Positions 16,673 through 26,459 of a DNA stretch of 32,272 nucleotides are shown here, in pieces (positions within the stretch are counted from its first letter, which is position 1; the number at the start of each line of letters is the position of its first letter). The notes under the pieces are model-generated. The model saw only the letters and a list, made by a program, of their open reading frames with translations, did no database searches and was not told where the DNA came from. Origin of the DNA: Phycisphaerales bacterium (lineage in GTDB: Bacteria > Planctomycetota > Phycisphaerae > Phycisphaerales > SM1A02); contig SIAB01000011.1 in the NCBI GenBank assembly GCA_009692015.1, positions 1 to 32,272 on the forward strand, in the 5' to 3' direction. The translations under genes were made by a program, and so were the position numbers.

Positions 16673-17962
16673 ATGGATGACTTTCATTACCAGGATGGTT
16701 CACTCTGTTGCGAGGAAGTGCGCGCTGCCGATATCGCTCGGTCGGTATCGACCCCCTGCTATGTCTACTCTGCGGCAACGCTGCGCGGTCACTTCACGCG
16801 ACTGCGCGAGGCGTTTGCCAGCCTCAATCCACTGATCTGTTATTCGGTGAAGTGCTGTTCGAATCTGGCAATTCTGCGGCTCTTGACCGGTTTGGGAGCG
16901 GGAATGGATGTGGTTTCTGGCGGAGAAATCTTTCGCGCCCTGCAGGCGGGGGGCGATCCCAAGAAGTTCGTCTATGCCGGCGTTGGCAAGAGCGACGCAG
17001 AAATTCGATTCGCGCTCGACCAAGAAATTGGTCTCTTCAATGTCGAGAGCGAGATGGAGTTCGAGAATCTGGCCCGCATCGCCCGCGACCGCGGCGTTCG
17101 CACCCGGGCGGCCCTGCGAATCAACCCCGATGTCGATCCCAAGACGCATCGCTACACCACCACCGGCAAACGAGAAAGCAAGTTCGGCGTCGATCTCGAA
17201 CGAGCCATGGCCTTTTTTCGCTCCTTTGGTCACGATCCCTTTGTTGCGCTGCGCGGCATCCACTTGCATATCGGCTCGCCGGTCTATTCGACCGCGCCCT
17301 ATCTCGAGAGCGTGCTCAAGGCGCTCGCGCTCATTGACGATCTCGCAGCGCAGGGATTCGAGATTGACACCCTCGATCTCGGCGGCGGCTTCGGCGCCGA
17401 TTATGAGAGTGATCAGTCTCCACTTGCGGCGGAGTATGCCCGCGCCATCGTTCCAGTTCTTCAGGACCGCGTCGCGCGGGGACTCTGCATCATCCTCGAA
17501 CCCGGTCGCAGCATCGCCGCCAACGCCGGAATCTTGTTGACGCGCGTGGAATATGTGAAGAGATCCGGTGATCGAAATTTCGCCATCTGCGATGCGGGCA
17601 TGCACACGCTGCTGCGGCCCAGTCATTATGGAGCCTTTCACTTCGTCTGGCCGGTGGAATGCGATGCCTCCCTCGTTCCATCTCGGCGCGCCCGTGAACT
17701 CATCTTGCCTGGGCTTCAGCGCACCGAGGTTGTCGGTCCACTCTGCGAAACAGGCGATTTTCTGGCCGAGGATCGAATGCTTCCACCACTGGTGCGCGGA
17801 GATCTCTTGGCTGTCTTCACGGCCGGTGCCTATGGCATGGCTATGGCAAGTCGTTACAACAGCCATCCCCTGCCGGTCGAGGTCCTGGTGGATGGCGCGG
17901 CGTTTCGGGTGATTCGATCGCGCGAGACCTACGAAGACCTGATCCAACACGAGCGCGTGTAG
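16673..17962 (+). CDS. lysA: Diaminopimelate decarboxylase
   Basis: Fold-type III PLP enzyme of 429 aa that converts meso-diaminopimelate to L-lysine and CO2, the last step of lysine synthesis. The PLP-binding Lys is Lys60 in YSVKCCSN, where most family members have K-A/S-N-S-N. The HIGSP motif, the phosphate-binding DLGGGFGADY near 235-244, the ILEPGRSI stretch and C358-E-T-G-D-F (active-site Cys contributed across the dimer) are all present. YGMAMAS..YN near the C-terminus fits DAPDC. Related decarboxylases (carboxynorspermidine, ornithine) share the fold, but the CETGDF motif supports LysA. No Shine-Dalgarno is evident. A TATCCT at 16630-16635 may be the -10. Confidence 0.92.
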   Translation: MDDFHYQDGSLCCEEVRAADIARSVSTPCYVYSAATLRGHFTRLREAFASLNPLICYSVKCCSNLAILRLLTGLGAGMDVVSGGEIFRALQAGGDPKKFVYAGVGKSDAEIRFALDQEIGLFNVESEMEFENLARIARDRGVRTRAALRINPDVDPKTHRYTTTGKRESKFGVDLERAMAFFRSFGHDPFVALRGIHLHIGSPVYSTAPYLESVLKALALIDDLAAQGFEIDTLDLGGGFGADYESDQSPLAAEYARAIVPVLQDRVARGLCIILEPGRSIAANAGILLTRVEYVKRSGDRNFAICDAGMHTLLRPSHYGAFHFVWPVECDASLVPSRRARELILPGLQRTEVVGPLCETGDFLAEDRMLPPLVRGDLLAVFTAGAYGMAMASRYNSHPLPVEVLVDGAAFRVIRSRETYEDLIQHERV

Positions 17963-17987
17963 TCCCTAGTATTCCTCGACCCAGCCA

Positions 17988-18449
17988 ATGGTCATTCGCG
18001 ACGAACAAGGTATTTGGACGGTCCTGCGCGAGACGATTGCCGCGCACCCAGAGGAGATTTTCGCAGCACTCACCACCGAGGTAGGTCTGATTCGTTGGTT
18101 TTCTGTCGCAGCCCAAGTTGATCTGCGCGCCGGCGGATCGATCGTCTTGGGATGGGATCGCAAGTTCAAACGAAAACTCACCATCGGCATCGAAGAATTC
18201 GACGCGGGCGGAAACATCGCTTGGAACTGGCCTTCGCGCGGAGACGACCGGTTCGTGCGCATCGCCTGGACCGTTCAGCCATCCGTCGAACAGGGCAGCG
18301 AGGTGGTGCTGCGCATGGGACCCGTCGGTTCAGATCCAGAATCACTGATGGCGATGGCGGAAGATGCCGAGAGTTGGCGCTGGTACCTCTGCAATCTCAG
18401 GACTGTCTTCGAAGCGCGCGTCGATATGCGAACCGTGCGGCCGCTCTGA
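17988..18449 (+). CDS. SRPBCC (START-like/AHSA1) domain protein
   Basis: A 153-aa single-domain protein resembling the AHSA1/polyketide-cyclase branch of the SRPBCC fold. The N-terminal beta strand and PEEIFAALTTEVGLIRWFS helix pattern are typical, as are the central strands with GGSIVLGWD and the long C-terminal helix with WRWYLCNLRTVFEAR. Such proteins bind hydrophobic ligands in a deep cavity or assist Hsp90-like chaperones; the ligand cannot be read from sequence. It starts 25 nt after lysA, with a TAGTAT at 17967-17972 that could serve as a promoter. It is convergent with pgpA. Confidence 0.75.
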   Translation: MVIRDEQGIWTVLRETIAAHPEEIFAALTTEVGLIRWFSVAAQVDLRAGGSIVLGWDRKFKRKLTIGIEEFDAGGNIAWNWPSRGDDRFVRIAWTVQPSVEQGSEVVLRMGPVGSDPESLMAMAEDAESWRWYLCNLRTVFEARVDMRTVRPL

Positions 18450-18471
18450 GAGCGCAGCATTTCCCGACAAG

Positions 18472-19020
18472 TCAAGGAAGGTATCGCAGCGCAACCGCGG
18501 ACGAGAGGATGACCGGTGGCCATGCCCAGGCCCCGGCCGCAAGATCGTCCAAGACGATTCCCCATCCCTGTGGTTTCGACTGCAGGTCGGCGACGAATCC
18601 TGGCTTCCAGACATCGAAGAGTCGAAAGAAAAAGAATCCAACGCCAGCCACAACTGCGCCGCGCAGGAGAGCAGCGTCATCTCCGTTTGCGATCATCCAC
18701 CAGGGCGCGGCGAGCAGTGTCAGTGCACAACCTGCGGTCTCGTCGGCAACAACAGAAGAGGGATCTTTCGCACCAAATGCCCTCTCGGCAGCGGCCCCAA
18801 ATTTGACGCAGGCGATGATGCCCAAGAGCACAGTCAGAGCGAGCGAAACTTCGAGCACCCACCATGGTGCGCCGCTGCAGATAATGAGGATCACCAATCC
18901 GACCGGTGGGAGCGATCCCCATGATCCTGACGCGGGTCGCAGGAGTCCAAGTCCAAGGACCGTCACGGCGAGAGACTCGACCAATGGAAGATCACTCGGA
19001 AGTCGACGACCAGCGCTCAC
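18472..19020 (-). CDS. pgpA: Phosphatidylglycerophosphatase A
   Basis: Integral membrane phosphatase that converts phosphatidylglycerophosphate to phosphatidylglycerol. The product is 182 aa from a GTG whose GTGA overlaps the pgsA stop by 4 nt. An in-frame ATG at 19044, lying inside pgsA, would add 8 residues. Family motifs are ASGSWGSLP near the N-terminus, the acidic DPSSVVADETAG motif, and FRLFDVWKPG followed by GWGIVLDDLAAG, which carries metal-binding aspartates. Three or four hydrophobic segments are present. It lies directly downstream of pgsA, whose product is its substrate, so the two probably form a translationally coupled operon. Confidence 0.92.
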   Translation of the reverse strand: MSAGRRLPSDLPLVESLAVTVLGLGLLRPASGSWGSLPPVGLVILIICSGAPWWVLEVSLALTVLLGIIACVKFGAAAERAFGAKDPSSVVADETAGCALTLLAAPWWMIANGDDAALLRGAVVAGVGFFFFRLFDVWKPGFVADLQSKPQGWGIVLDDLAAGAWAWPPVILSSAVALRYLP

Positions 19021-19634
19021 GGACTCACGCTCGCCATGTTGCATTTGAAAAAACGCAGGGCACGGTTGAGCACCGGAATTGCGCTGGCGATTGTGACGAC
19101 GACCATGAGCCAGACCATCACCGCTGCGAAGGTGTTGAAGTCTTCGGAAGTTCGCCGCGATTCGATCGCTGCGTTTCCGAAACAGACTGGTACCGCGACG
19201 CACTGCACGAGCATCTTGGCTTTGCCACCCCAATCGGCTGCGAAGGGGGTTCCCGCGGCTTCGATCACGGCCCGCACACTGGTGACCAGAAGCTCGCGAC
19301 CGATCACCACCACCACCATCCAGGGCAGCACGCCACTGGCGCTCGAAAACGGCGGAGCGGCAAGGAAGACAAGCCCGCCGATCACCAGCACCTTGTCCAC
19401 GACTGGGTCGAGGATGCGACCGAGCGGCGAGACTGTCTTCCAGCGCCGCGCGAGATAGCCATCGAGCACATCGCTAACCGCGGCAACGATAAAAATCCAA
19501 ACGGCCAACCACGCGCGATCGGGGTCTTCACCCGGCAGGCACGAAATCCCAGAAATGACCACAAAGAAGACCACCGCCAAGACGAGCCGTCCCAAGGTGA
19601 TGGTGTTGGGAAGTGTCCGCCGAATCTGACTCAT
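19017..19634 (-). CDS. pgsA: CDP-diacylglycerol-glycerol-3-phosphate 3-phosphatidyltransferase
   Basis: A 205-aa membrane enzyme that makes phosphatidylglycerophosphate from CDP-diacylglycerol and glycerol 3-phosphate. The full CDP-alcohol phosphotransferase signature is present: D55-x2-D58-G59-x2-A62-R63-x8-G72-x3-D76-x3-D80. LPNTITLGR at the N-terminus and IGRELLVTSVRAVIEAAG are typical of PgsA rather than of phosphatidylserine or cardiolipin synthases of the same fold. About five or six membrane helices. It overlaps pgpA, the next enzyme in the pathway. A TAGTAT lies 9 nt upstream of the ATG, and no Shine-Dalgarno is obvious. Confidence 0.95.
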   Translation of the reverse strand: MSQIRRTLPNTITLGRLVLAVVFFVVISGISCLPGEDPDRAWLAVWIFIVAAVSDVLDGYLARRWKTVSPLGRILDPVVDKVLVIGGLVFLAAPPFSSASGVLPWMVVVVIGRELLVTSVRAVIEAAGTPFAADWGGKAKMLVQCVAVPVCFGNAAIESRRTSEDFNTFAAVMVWLMVVVTIASAIPVLNRALRFFKCNMASVSP

Positions 19635-19643
19635 CAGGTGACG

Positions 19644-19649
19644 ATACTA
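19644..19649 (-). promoter_or_regulatory. Putative -10 element of pgsA-pgpA
   Basis: Minus-strand TAGTAT ending 9 nt before the pgsA ATG. It would give a very short or no leader. No clear -35. Confidence 0.3.
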
Positions 19650-19666
19650 CGCAGGCCACGGAGGCG

Positions 19667-19695
19667 TTGCAGCCCGTGCGAATCGCGCTTATCTT
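19667..19695 (+). promoter_or_regulatory. Putative promoter of nuoJKLMN
   Basis: TTGCAG, 17 nt, TATCTT. Transcription would begin near 19702, giving a leader of about 57 nt before nuoJ. This is one of only two places in the window with both hexamers at consensus spacing, and it supports an independent nuoJ-N operon. Confidence 0.4.
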
Positions 19696-19758
19696 CCCAC
19701 GCTCCACCGACACACGGATGTGATCGGATTCGTTTGAGAGCAGAGAATCGAAGCCGAA

Positions 19759-20736
19759 ATGGTGCCCATCTTTTTTTATGTCGCATGTGCGGTCGCCGCC
19801 GCAGGGGTGGCGCTCCTCTTGCTGCCACACGGCCGCGGCAAGCGCGTCGGCGCAAGCGTGCTCGGACTCGCGGGACTCGCTTGGATTCTGGTGGAAATTG
19901 TCGGATCGGTGGCACCGAACGCGGGCGAGTTGCAGCCGCTGGGGATCGTGCTGCTCTGCGGGATTGTTTCGATCGCCTCGGCGGTGCGGGTGATTACCCA
20001 TCATCGACCAGTCTTCTGCGCGCTCTACTTCGTTCTGGTGGTGGTGAGTTCTGCCGCGATCTTCGTGCTGCTCGCCGCTGAATTCATCGCCTTTGCGCTG
20101 ATCATTGTTTATGCGGGGGCGATCCTCATTACCTACCTCTTCGTACTGATGCTCGCCCAGCAGTCGCCCGCCGAGATTGGATCTGAAGACGCCGTGGACT
20201 ATGACCGAATTCCCAGAGAGCCGGCGAGTGCGGTCATGGCTGGATTCGTGCTGATTGCGGTCATTGGCGGCAGCGTCTTCACGGTCCACGATTCGAGCGG
20301 CACTGCCGCGCTTGAACAAGCGCGCTCGGTGCGACAGGGCTGGCGCGATCTCTCATTGATGCCAAGTTTGCTTCTCGAGCAGGCCCGACGAACGGATTCC
20401 ACTGTGACGGCGATGGTTCGACGACCGGATGGTCTCTTCGTTACTCCGCAAGCGGATCACTCGGCGATCGTTTCAGTCGAGCGGACGGGGAAGGCATCGC
20501 CGAGCGACCTCACCCTGCCTCCATCGCTGTTGCCGGACAACACCACGCGGGTTGGAATCGCCTTGGTGACGCGCTTCCCAGTCAGCCTCGAACTCGCCGG
20601 CGTGATTCTGTTGATGGCGATGCTCGGCGCGGTGGTTCTGGCGCGCAAGCAGACGGATCTGGCCGAAGATGAACGGCGGTCCATCGCCGGATTGAGCAAA
20701 CTCATGGACGACCCAACGCCAGGAGCATCACGGTGA
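19759..20736 (+). CDS. nuoJ: NADH-quinone oxidoreductase subunit J, extended
   Basis: Membrane-arm subunit of complex I. The core is recognisable from about residue 61: a helix leading into [18 protein letters not shown], then the signature helix [18 protein letters not shown] near 115-132 that carries the conserved pi-bulge Tyr/Gly. At 325 aa it is far longer than E. coli NuoJ (184 aa). There are two extra hydrophobic helices at the N-terminus (about 4-22 and 32-50), and a hydrophilic segment of roughly 100 residues (about 172-270) before a last helix (about 278-295). First of five nuo genes; it ends in a GTGA overlap with nuoK. Confidence 0.9.
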   Translation: MVPIFFYVACAVAAAGVALLLLPHGRGKRVGASVLGLAGLAWILVEIVGSVAPNAGELQPLGIVLLCGIVSIASAVRVITHHRPVFCALYFVLVVVSSAAIFVLLAAEFIAFALIIVYAGAILITYLFVLMLAQQSPAEIGSEDAVDYDRIPREPASAVMAGFVLIAVIGGSVFTVHDSSGTAALEQARSVRQGWRDLSLMPSLLLEQARRTDSTVTAMVRRPDGLFVTPQADHSAIVSVERTGKASPSDLTLPPSLLPDNTTRVGIALVTRFPVSLELAGVILLMAMLGAVVLARKQTDLAEDERRSIAGLSKLMDDPTPGASR

Positions 20737-21077
20737 ACGATGCGCTCGCCAGCGGCTTTACCATCGCCTCCAACGCGCAGCTGTCGGTCGCTTTGATGAT
20801 CAGCGCCCTGCTGTTCACAATTGGCTTGGTCGGTTTTCTCTGTCGGCGCAACATGATCATCATGTTCCTCTGCACCGAACTCATGTTCCAAGGTGCGGCG
20901 CTGGCGATGGTGGCATTCGCTCGCATGCACATGGATGTTTCGGGACAGGTCTTTGTGATTTTCATTCTCACCGTCGCTGCGGCCGAAGCGGCGCTCGCCC
21001 TCGCGCTGGTGGTGCTGCTCTATCGGCGGCGTGAAACACTCAGTGCCGAAGTGTGGTCGCAATTGGGAGAGTCATGA
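20733..21077 (+). CDS. nuoK: NADH-quinone oxidoreductase subunit K
   Basis: A 114-aa, three-helix membrane subunit of complex I (MrpC-like). It has the two intramembrane glutamates that take part in proton transfer: Glu49 in [11 protein letters not shown] and Glu85 in [18 protein letters not shown]. They are 36 residues apart, as in E. coli NuoK (Glu36 and Glu72). It starts at a GTG that overlaps the nuoJ stop, with AGGAG 7 nt upstream, and its own stop overlaps the nuoL ATG. About 13 extra residues at the N-terminus account for the slightly greater length. Confidence 0.95.
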   Translation: MNDALASGFTIASNAQLSVALMISALLFTIGLVGFLCRRNMIIMFLCTELMFQGAALAMVAFARMHMDVSGQVFVIFILTVAAAEAALALALVVLLYRRRETLSAEVWSQLGES

Positions 21078-23206
21078 CACCAGAGTGCTCCATCCCACAG
21101 GCAGTCATTGCACCCGAACTCGCCTGGGTCGGGCTGGCGATGCTGCTTCCCCTGCTCTCGGCCTGTGCCTGCGCGCTCTGCGCAGCACTCCGGGTGAAGG
21201 GTAAGGCCCCGGCAATCATCACGATCATCGCGCTGGCGTCCTCGTTTCTGATCATCGTCAAGGCTTACCTCGCCTCCACCGGTCCGGTTGAGGTTCCGAT
21301 TTTTCAGTGGATCACATTCGCGTGGGGCGAGGGATCCTTTCAGTCATTCACCGCCGACTGTGCTATGTACATCGATTCGCTGACTCTCTTCTGGATGCTC
21401 TTTGTGACTGGGCTCGGCACGCTCATCACCGTGTATGCCAGCGAATACATGGAAGGCGATTGCGGTCACGGATACGCCCGATTCTTCTTTGGAATCAGTG
21501 TCTTTCTCTTCTCGATGAGTGCGCTGGTGCTCGCAGACAATCTGGTGATGCTCTACCTCGGATGGGAGGGCGTTGGTCTGGCGAGCTACCTCTTGATTGG
21601 CTACAACTACGACCGACCGAGCGCTGTCTCTGCCGCGAAGAAAGCGTTCATCATGAATCGCATCGGCGATCTCGGGCTTGCGCTGGGAATCTTCATGCTC
21701 TGGTCCAACTATGGAACACTGCAGTATTCCGAACTCTTCGCGGCGATGAACCAGGGCGGACAGAGCTCGGTCGACTGGGATCTCTCGGTGATTCCATTCC
21801 TGTTGATGCTCGGCGCGTTTGGTAAGAGCGCGCAACTTCCACTTTTCACCTGGCTCCCCGACGCAATGGAGGGACCCACTCCGGTTTCGGCGCTCATCCA
21901 CGCGGCAACGATGGTCACCGCCGGCGTCTACCTGATCGCCCGGCTCTATCCCTTCTTTGAACTGCATCCCGAGGCGCTCGCCACCGTCGCGTGGGTTGGC
22001 GGATCGACCGCGCTCATCGCGGCAACGATCGGGATGGCGCAATACGACATCAAGCGCGTCTTTGCCTATTCAACGATCTCACAGTTGGGCTATATGTTTC
22101 TGGGACTCGGCGTCGGCACGACATTTGGCGCCTGCTACCACACCCTCACCCACGCCTTCTTCAAGGCCTTGCTCTTCCTCACCGCCGGCGCGGTGATGCA
22201 TGGATTTGCGGGGCAGCTTGATCTGCGCAAGTTGAGCGGGCTTCGGCATATTCCAGGATGGCGCATCGTCTCCTGGACCATGTTTGTGGGATGTGTTTGG
22301 CTCTCTGCATTCCCCTACACCGCAGCCTTCTTCTCAAAGGATGCAATTCTGCTGCAAGCCCTCACCAGCGAGCGCGCGGACTTTCGATTCCTGGGATGGA
22401 TGGGACTCTTCACCGCGGCGCTCACCGCCTACTACACCTTTCGGGTCTGGTTTCGCGTCTGCGCGGGCCCTGTTCATTTCGAACCGGGATCCGAAGGGCA
22501 GCATGACGAGCATGACGAACCGACGCACGCGCCCGCCTCAAAAGCGAGTCACGGAGCATTTCAGCCACATGCTCCGCGCTGGGCCATCAAGGGTGTACTC
22601 CTGATTCTGGCGGTCGGCGCGCTGGCGGTTGGCCTGCCGGCCTACAACCATGTGTTTGCCCACGAAACAAACTGGGCGCAGCAGATGATTGCCGGGTCGA
22701 GCGCATATCAAGGTGCTGGACTCGCCGCGAATTCGCATGACCCGCATCTCGAGCATGACGCACATCAGCCGACCGTCCTGGGCATGGATGCACACACGGG
22801 TCTCACCGTTGTGGGATCCAGTGCTGCAATCGGCGGGATTCTGGTTGCTTGGTTCTTCCACTTGCGAAGTCGCAGCGCGGCCGACCAATTGCGCCGCGCG
22901 CTGCTGAGCCGCTGGTGGATTCGATGGCTGCCAATCTGCATGGAAAACAAGTGGTATGTCGACGAGATCTACCACGCCTGCTTCCAGCTTCCGCTGTGGA
23001 TCAGCGGTCAAATCCTGAACTTCGGCGATCGTCACTTTCTCGATGGCGTGTTGGTGGATGGACTTGCCAAGATTCCCATGGGACTCGCGCGCGTCTTTCG
23101 ACCGCTGTACGGCGGCGCGCTGCAGGGCTATGCGGTCACGATGGCCGGTGGCATCACGCTCGTGCTCGCATGGGTGACCTGGATCTGGCTGCGAGGATTC
23201 AATTGA
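21074..23206 (+). CDS. nuoL: NADH-quinone oxidoreductase subunit L
   Basis: Antiporter-like proton-pumping subunit of complex I, 710 aa, with many membrane helices. Conserved functional residues are Glu165 in [19 protein letters not shown] and Lys251 in [17 protein letters not shown], followed by [22 protein letters not shown] hydrophilic stretch near 470-500 is rich in His, Asp and Glu, and a second His-rich loop follows near 555-575. The C-terminal part contains the amphipathic region typical of NuoL. The ATG at 21074 forms an ATGA overlap with the nuoK stop and has GGGAGA upstream; the frame is open further upstream but inside nuoK. Confidence 0.96.
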   Translation: MTPECSIPQAVIAPELAWVGLAMLLPLLSACACALCAALRVKGKAPAIITIIALASSFLIIVKAYLASTGPVEVPIFQWITFAWGEGSFQSFTADCAMYIDSLTLFWMLFVTGLGTLITVYASEYMEGDCGHGYARFFFGISVFLFSMSALVLADNLVMLYLGWEGVGLASYLLIGYNYDRPSAVSAAKKAFIMNRIGDLGLALGIFMLWSNYGTLQYSELFAAMNQGGQSSVDWDLSVIPFLLMLGAFGKSAQLPLFTWLPDAMEGPTPVSALIHAATMVTAGVYLIARLYPFFELHPEALATVAWVGGSTALIAATIGMAQYDIKRVFAYSTISQLGYMFLGLGVGTTFGACYHTLTHAFFKALLFLTAGAVMHGFAGQLDLRKLSGLRHIPGWRIVSWTMFVGCVWLSAFPYTAAFFSKDAILLQALTSERADFRFLGWMGLFTAALTAYYTFRVWFRVCAGPVHFEPGSEGQHDEHDEPTHAPASKASHGAFQPHAPRWAIKGVLLILAVGALAVGLPAYNHVFAHETNWAQQMIAGSSAYQGAGLAANSHDPHLEHDAHQPTVLGMDAHTGLTVVGSSAAIGGILVAWFFHLRSRSAADQLRRALLSRWWIRWLPICMENKWYVDEIYHACFQLPLWISGQILNFGDRHFLDGVLVDGLAKIPMGLARVFRPLYGGALQGYAVTMAGGITLVLAWVTWIWLRGFN

Positions 23207-23207
23207 G

Positions 23208-24845
23208 ATGAGCATGATCTGGATCAGCATCCTCTTCCCCATTGCAGCGGCGCTGGCGGTGGCGATCGGACCGACCAAGAGCGCCCGTTGGACCGCACTG
23301 GTGGGCACATTGGTCTCGCTTCTGGCGCTCGCGATCTTCGCCTGGAATTTTCCGGCTTGGAAAAGCGCGGAGCATTTTCCGATGGCGGTCGGACCTGCCT
23401 GGATTGAGCACGCCGGGATCACCTTCTCGGTGGGATTCGACACGGTCTCCTTGCTCCTTGCTCTGCTAACGGCTTTCCTGATGCCACTGTGCATCATTGG
23501 ATCCTTCAGCGCCATCACCGAACGAACCAAGGAGTACTACGGCTGGTTCCTCGTCCTAGGAGCGTCGATCATTCTTGCCTTCGCCGCGCGCGATGCGATC
23601 CTCTTCTATGTCGGTTACGAGTTCACACTCGTTCCGATGACGCTGATCATCGCCATCTACGGCGGCACAGAACGGCGCGTCGCGGCGCTGAAGATGTTCC
23701 TCTACACCTTTCTGGGATCGATGTTCATGCTCGCGGCACTTCTGTATGTCGCCTGGGAACTTCGACTCGCCTCGGGCGCGTGGAACTTTGATATCGACGC
23801 ACTCATCGCCACCTCGGTTCGGCTTCCCAGTTCGAATCAGTACTGGCTCTTCGCGGCCTTGATGGTCGGATTCGCAGTGAAGGTTCCCCTCTTCCCACTG
23901 CATACTTGGCTGCCACTGGCGCACGATCAGGCACCGACCGCCGGCTCTGTGATCCTCGCCTCGGCGATGCTCAAACTTGGAACCTATGGCAACTATCGAT
24001 TCGCGCTGCCGATGGCGCCAGCGGGTGGTGCTGAACTGATGAGCGTGGTCGCGGTGCTGGCGATCATCGCGATCATCTATGCATCCCTGATTTGCTGGGT
24101 CCAAACGGACGCCAAGCGGCTGGTTGCCTATTCATCCGTGGCCCACCTGGGACTCTGCATGCTCGGACTCTTTGCGCTCAATCCCATGGGCGCCGAGGGC
24201 GCTGTGTTTTATATGGTGAACCACGGTCTTTCGACCGGCGCGCTGTTCTTCTGTATCGGAATGTTCTACGAGCGATATCACACCAAGGACACGGATGTGC
24301 TCGGTGGGCTTGCCAAACGAATGCCGATTTGGGCATCGTTCATGGTGCTCTTCACGCTCGCGAGCATTGGGCTTCCCGGGCTCAACGGATTCATCGGTGA
24401 GTTCCTCTGCCTCGGCGGCACATTCATCGCCGAGCACGATGGTCAGTCGGGCTATTACGGCGTGCTAGGACCGTGGTACGCAGTCGTCGCGGGACTCGGT
24501 CTCATCTTCGCTGCGATGTATCTGCTCATTCTCCTTGGGAAAATTGTGTGGGGACCGCTTCGCGAACCAGCGACCAGCGCGGTCGGTGCGGGTCATGGAG
24601 CACACCATGCTTCCCTGCCGCGCGATCTCTGCTTCCGCGAAATTGCGGTCCTCACGCCCCTCGCGGTCGCCTGCATTTGGCTTGGTTTTCAGCCCAAACC
24701 GATGCTCGACGCGATTGCCCCCTGCGCCAAACGGATGTTGGCGCACTACCCCGCAGAGATCGAGAAGCACATGAAGCAATCGGGAACGACCCAGTTGACC
24801 GACAATGCGAACGCGCGCGCGCAGGACGAAGCGATCCATGATTGA
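23208..24845 (+). CDS. nuoM: NADH-quinone oxidoreductase subunit M
   Basis: Second antiporter-like proton-pumping subunit, 545 aa. The functional Glu138 lies in FYVGYEFTLVPMTLIIAIYGG, and the conserved Lys lies in VGFAVKVPLFPLHTWLPLAHDQAPTAGS. SLICWVQTDAKRLVAYSSVAHLG and GLPGLNGFIGEFL complete the family pattern. It begins one base after the nuoL stop, and an in-frame ATG two codons later is an alternative start. The C-terminus has a Glu/His/Lys-rich tail of about 50 residues. Its stop lies inside the first codons of nuoN. Confidence 0.96.
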   Translation: MSMIWISILFPIAAALAVAIGPTKSARWTALVGTLVSLLALAIFAWNFPAWKSAEHFPMAVGPAWIEHAGITFSVGFDTVSLLLALLTAFLMPLCIIGSFSAITERTKEYYGWFLVLGASIILAFAARDAILFYVGYEFTLVPMTLIIAIYGGTERRVAALKMFLYTFLGSMFMLAALLYVAWELRLASGAWNFDIDALIATSVRLPSSNQYWLFAALMVGFAVKVPLFPLHTWLPLAHDQAPTAGSVILASAMLKLGTYGNYRFALPMAPAGGAELMSVVAVLAIIAIIYASLICWVQTDAKRLVAYSSVAHLGLCMLGLFALNPMGAEGAVFYMVNHGLSTGALFFCIGMFYERYHTKDTDVLGGLAKRMPIWASFMVLFTLASIGLPGLNGFIGEFLCLGGTFIAEHDGQSGYYGVLGPWYAVVAGLGLIFAAMYLLILLGKIVWGPLREPATSAVGAGHGAHHASLPRDLCFREIAVLTPLAVACIWLGFQPKPMLDAIAPCAKRMLAHYPAEIEKHMKQSGTTQLTDNANARAQDEAIHD

Positions 24846-26436
24846 AGCGATGTCACCTCGGCTCATTCTGCTCGTGCCGGAGATGATTCTCTTTGTAGGC
24901 GCCGTGGTGGTCGCCATCATGGGACTCTCCAAGAACCACGGGGTTCGCTCCTCACTTCCCTTTGTCACCTGCGCGGCACTGATCGCTTCGATTGGAGCGG
25001 TCGGGCTCACTTGGACGAATGAGAACGCCCACGCGGCGCAATTGATTCTGCCAATGCTTGGTCGATTCGTGAAGCCCCTCCTCGCAGGAATCGGCGTCTG
25101 GCTGGTGCTGCTTTCGGTTGGCGCGGTCGATCGGCGGATGGAGCGGGCTGTGGCCCGTGGACGACTGGCATTCGATGCGCATCGGGTGGTGCAGGGCGAG
25201 TACTACGCATTCTTCTTGCTGAGTCTGATGGGCGCGATGTTGCTCTGCAATGCCAATGACTTGATCTGGCTCTTCCTGGCGATCGAACTGGTTTCGCTTC
25301 CCACATACATCATGGTGGCGGTCGGTGGCTCGGGCGCACGCACCAGCGAGGCAGCCGTCAAATACTTCTTTCTCGGGGCGATGAGCACCGCCGTGTTTCT
25401 CTATGGCTTCGCGCTTCTGTATGGTTCGACCGGCTCGCTCGAATTCTTGGCGATCCGCGAATCTCTTGCACTTCAGGCTGCGGGGAGTGGGATCGACACG
25501 CTGGCCATGATCGGATTGGCGCTCATTCTTCTGGGGCTCTGCTTCAAAATCACCGCAGTCCCGATGCACTTCTATGCCCCGGATGTCTATGAGGGGGCGC
25601 CCACCCATGTCACGGCCTTCCTCTCCTTCGTTCCCAAGGTCGCCGGATTCACTGCGCTTGTCTTGATTCTGAGCTGCGTTGGATGGGCGGGTCACTCGCT
25701 GATCGATTCGGATGGCGTTCGGATTGCATACGGGGGATTGCCGACGCCGCTCGCTGCGATCCTGTGGATGATTGCCGTGCTCACCATGACTCTTGGAAAT
25801 CTCGGAGCACTCCTGCAGACATCGATCAAGCGGATGCTCGCCTACAGCTCGATTGCCCACTCTGGGTATCTGATTCTGGGTTTGATCGCCGGCGCAACCG
25901 CTGGCATCGAAGCGATCTACTTTTATCTTCTGGCGTATGGCGTGATGACCACAGCATCGTTTGCCGCGCTCTGTGCCCTCGAGCGCCGCGGGGAAGAATT
26001 GAATTCCTTCGACGACCTCGCGGGTCTGCGCGTTCGTCATCCCGTCATGGCATGGATGCTGGCACTCTCGGCTGCTTCACTGGTCGGAATGCCTCCATTC
26101 ATCGGATTCTTCGGCAAGGTTTATCTCTTCATCGCTGCGTTCGAGGCCAATCAATTTGGACTCGTGCTCGCGGCGGTCCTCAACAGTGCGATCAGCGCCC
26201 TCTACTACCTGCGGCTGGCGATTGTCCCATTGGTTTCGCCGCCAAGCGCCCGCAGCGAGGAAGTGAAGACCACAGGAAGTCGCTGGCCACAGCTCGCGGC
26301 GATCGTCTGCGGCGTGGGAACGCTTCTGCTCTCGGCGATGGCAGGTTTCTTGCTCGATTCTGCCAAGGCATCTGTTGGGCGCACGGCAGTTGTGACCACT
26401 GCGGCGGCGGCGGATTCCACTGATCAAGCAGAGTGA
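24838..26436 (+). CDS. nuoN: NADH-quinone oxidoreductase subunit N
   Basis: Third antiporter-like subunit of complex I, 532 aa from the ATG at 24838, which overlaps nuoM by 8 nt. An ATG at 24850 is an alternative. Functional Glu150 lies in LFLAIELVSLPTYIMVA. FKITAVPMHFYAPDVYEGAP, with the conserved Lys, and SIKRMLAYSSIAHSGY are diagnostic. It is the last gene of the cluster; 39 bp separate its stop from the tRNA-Arg gene, and no terminator hairpin is evident there. Confidence 0.95.
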   Translation: MIEAMSPRLILLVPEMILFVGAVVVAIMGLSKNHGVRSSLPFVTCAALIASIGAVGLTWTNENAHAAQLILPMLGRFVKPLLAGIGVWLVLLSVGAVDRRMERAVARGRLAFDAHRVVQGEYYAFFLLSLMGAMLLCNANDLIWLFLAIELVSLPTYIMVAVGGSGARTSEAAVKYFFLGAMSTAVFLYGFALLYGSTGSLEFLAIRESLALQAAGSGIDTLAMIGLALILLGLCFKITAVPMHFYAPDVYEGAPTHVTAFLSFVPKVAGFTALVLILSCVGWAGHSLIDSDGVRIAYGGLPTPLAAILWMIAVLTMTLGNLGALLQTSIKRMLAYSSIAHSGYLILGLIAGATAGIEAIYFYLLAYGVMTTASFAALCALERRGEELNSFDDLAGLRVRHPVMAWMLALSAASLVGMPPFIGFFGKVYLFIAAFEANQFGLVLAAVLNSAISALYYLRLAIVPLVSPPSARSEEVKTTGSRWPQLAAIVCGVGTLLLSAMAGFLLDSAKASVGRTAVVTTAAAADSTDQAE

Positions 26437-26459
26437 TCCCACTGCTTTGTTGGCATTGC

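Noticed and set aside
16700-17950. Long minus-strand open frame (416 aa) opposite lysA
   Set aside because: It mirrors the strongly supported lysA codons, a common effect in GC-rich genes, and its translation shows no family motif.
18152-20081. Two overlapping long plus-strand frames (298 and 391 aa) over pgpA-pgsA
   Set aside because: pgpA and pgsA on the minus strand have complete enzyme signatures. The plus-strand products are rich in His, Arg, Pro and Ser, with no motif.
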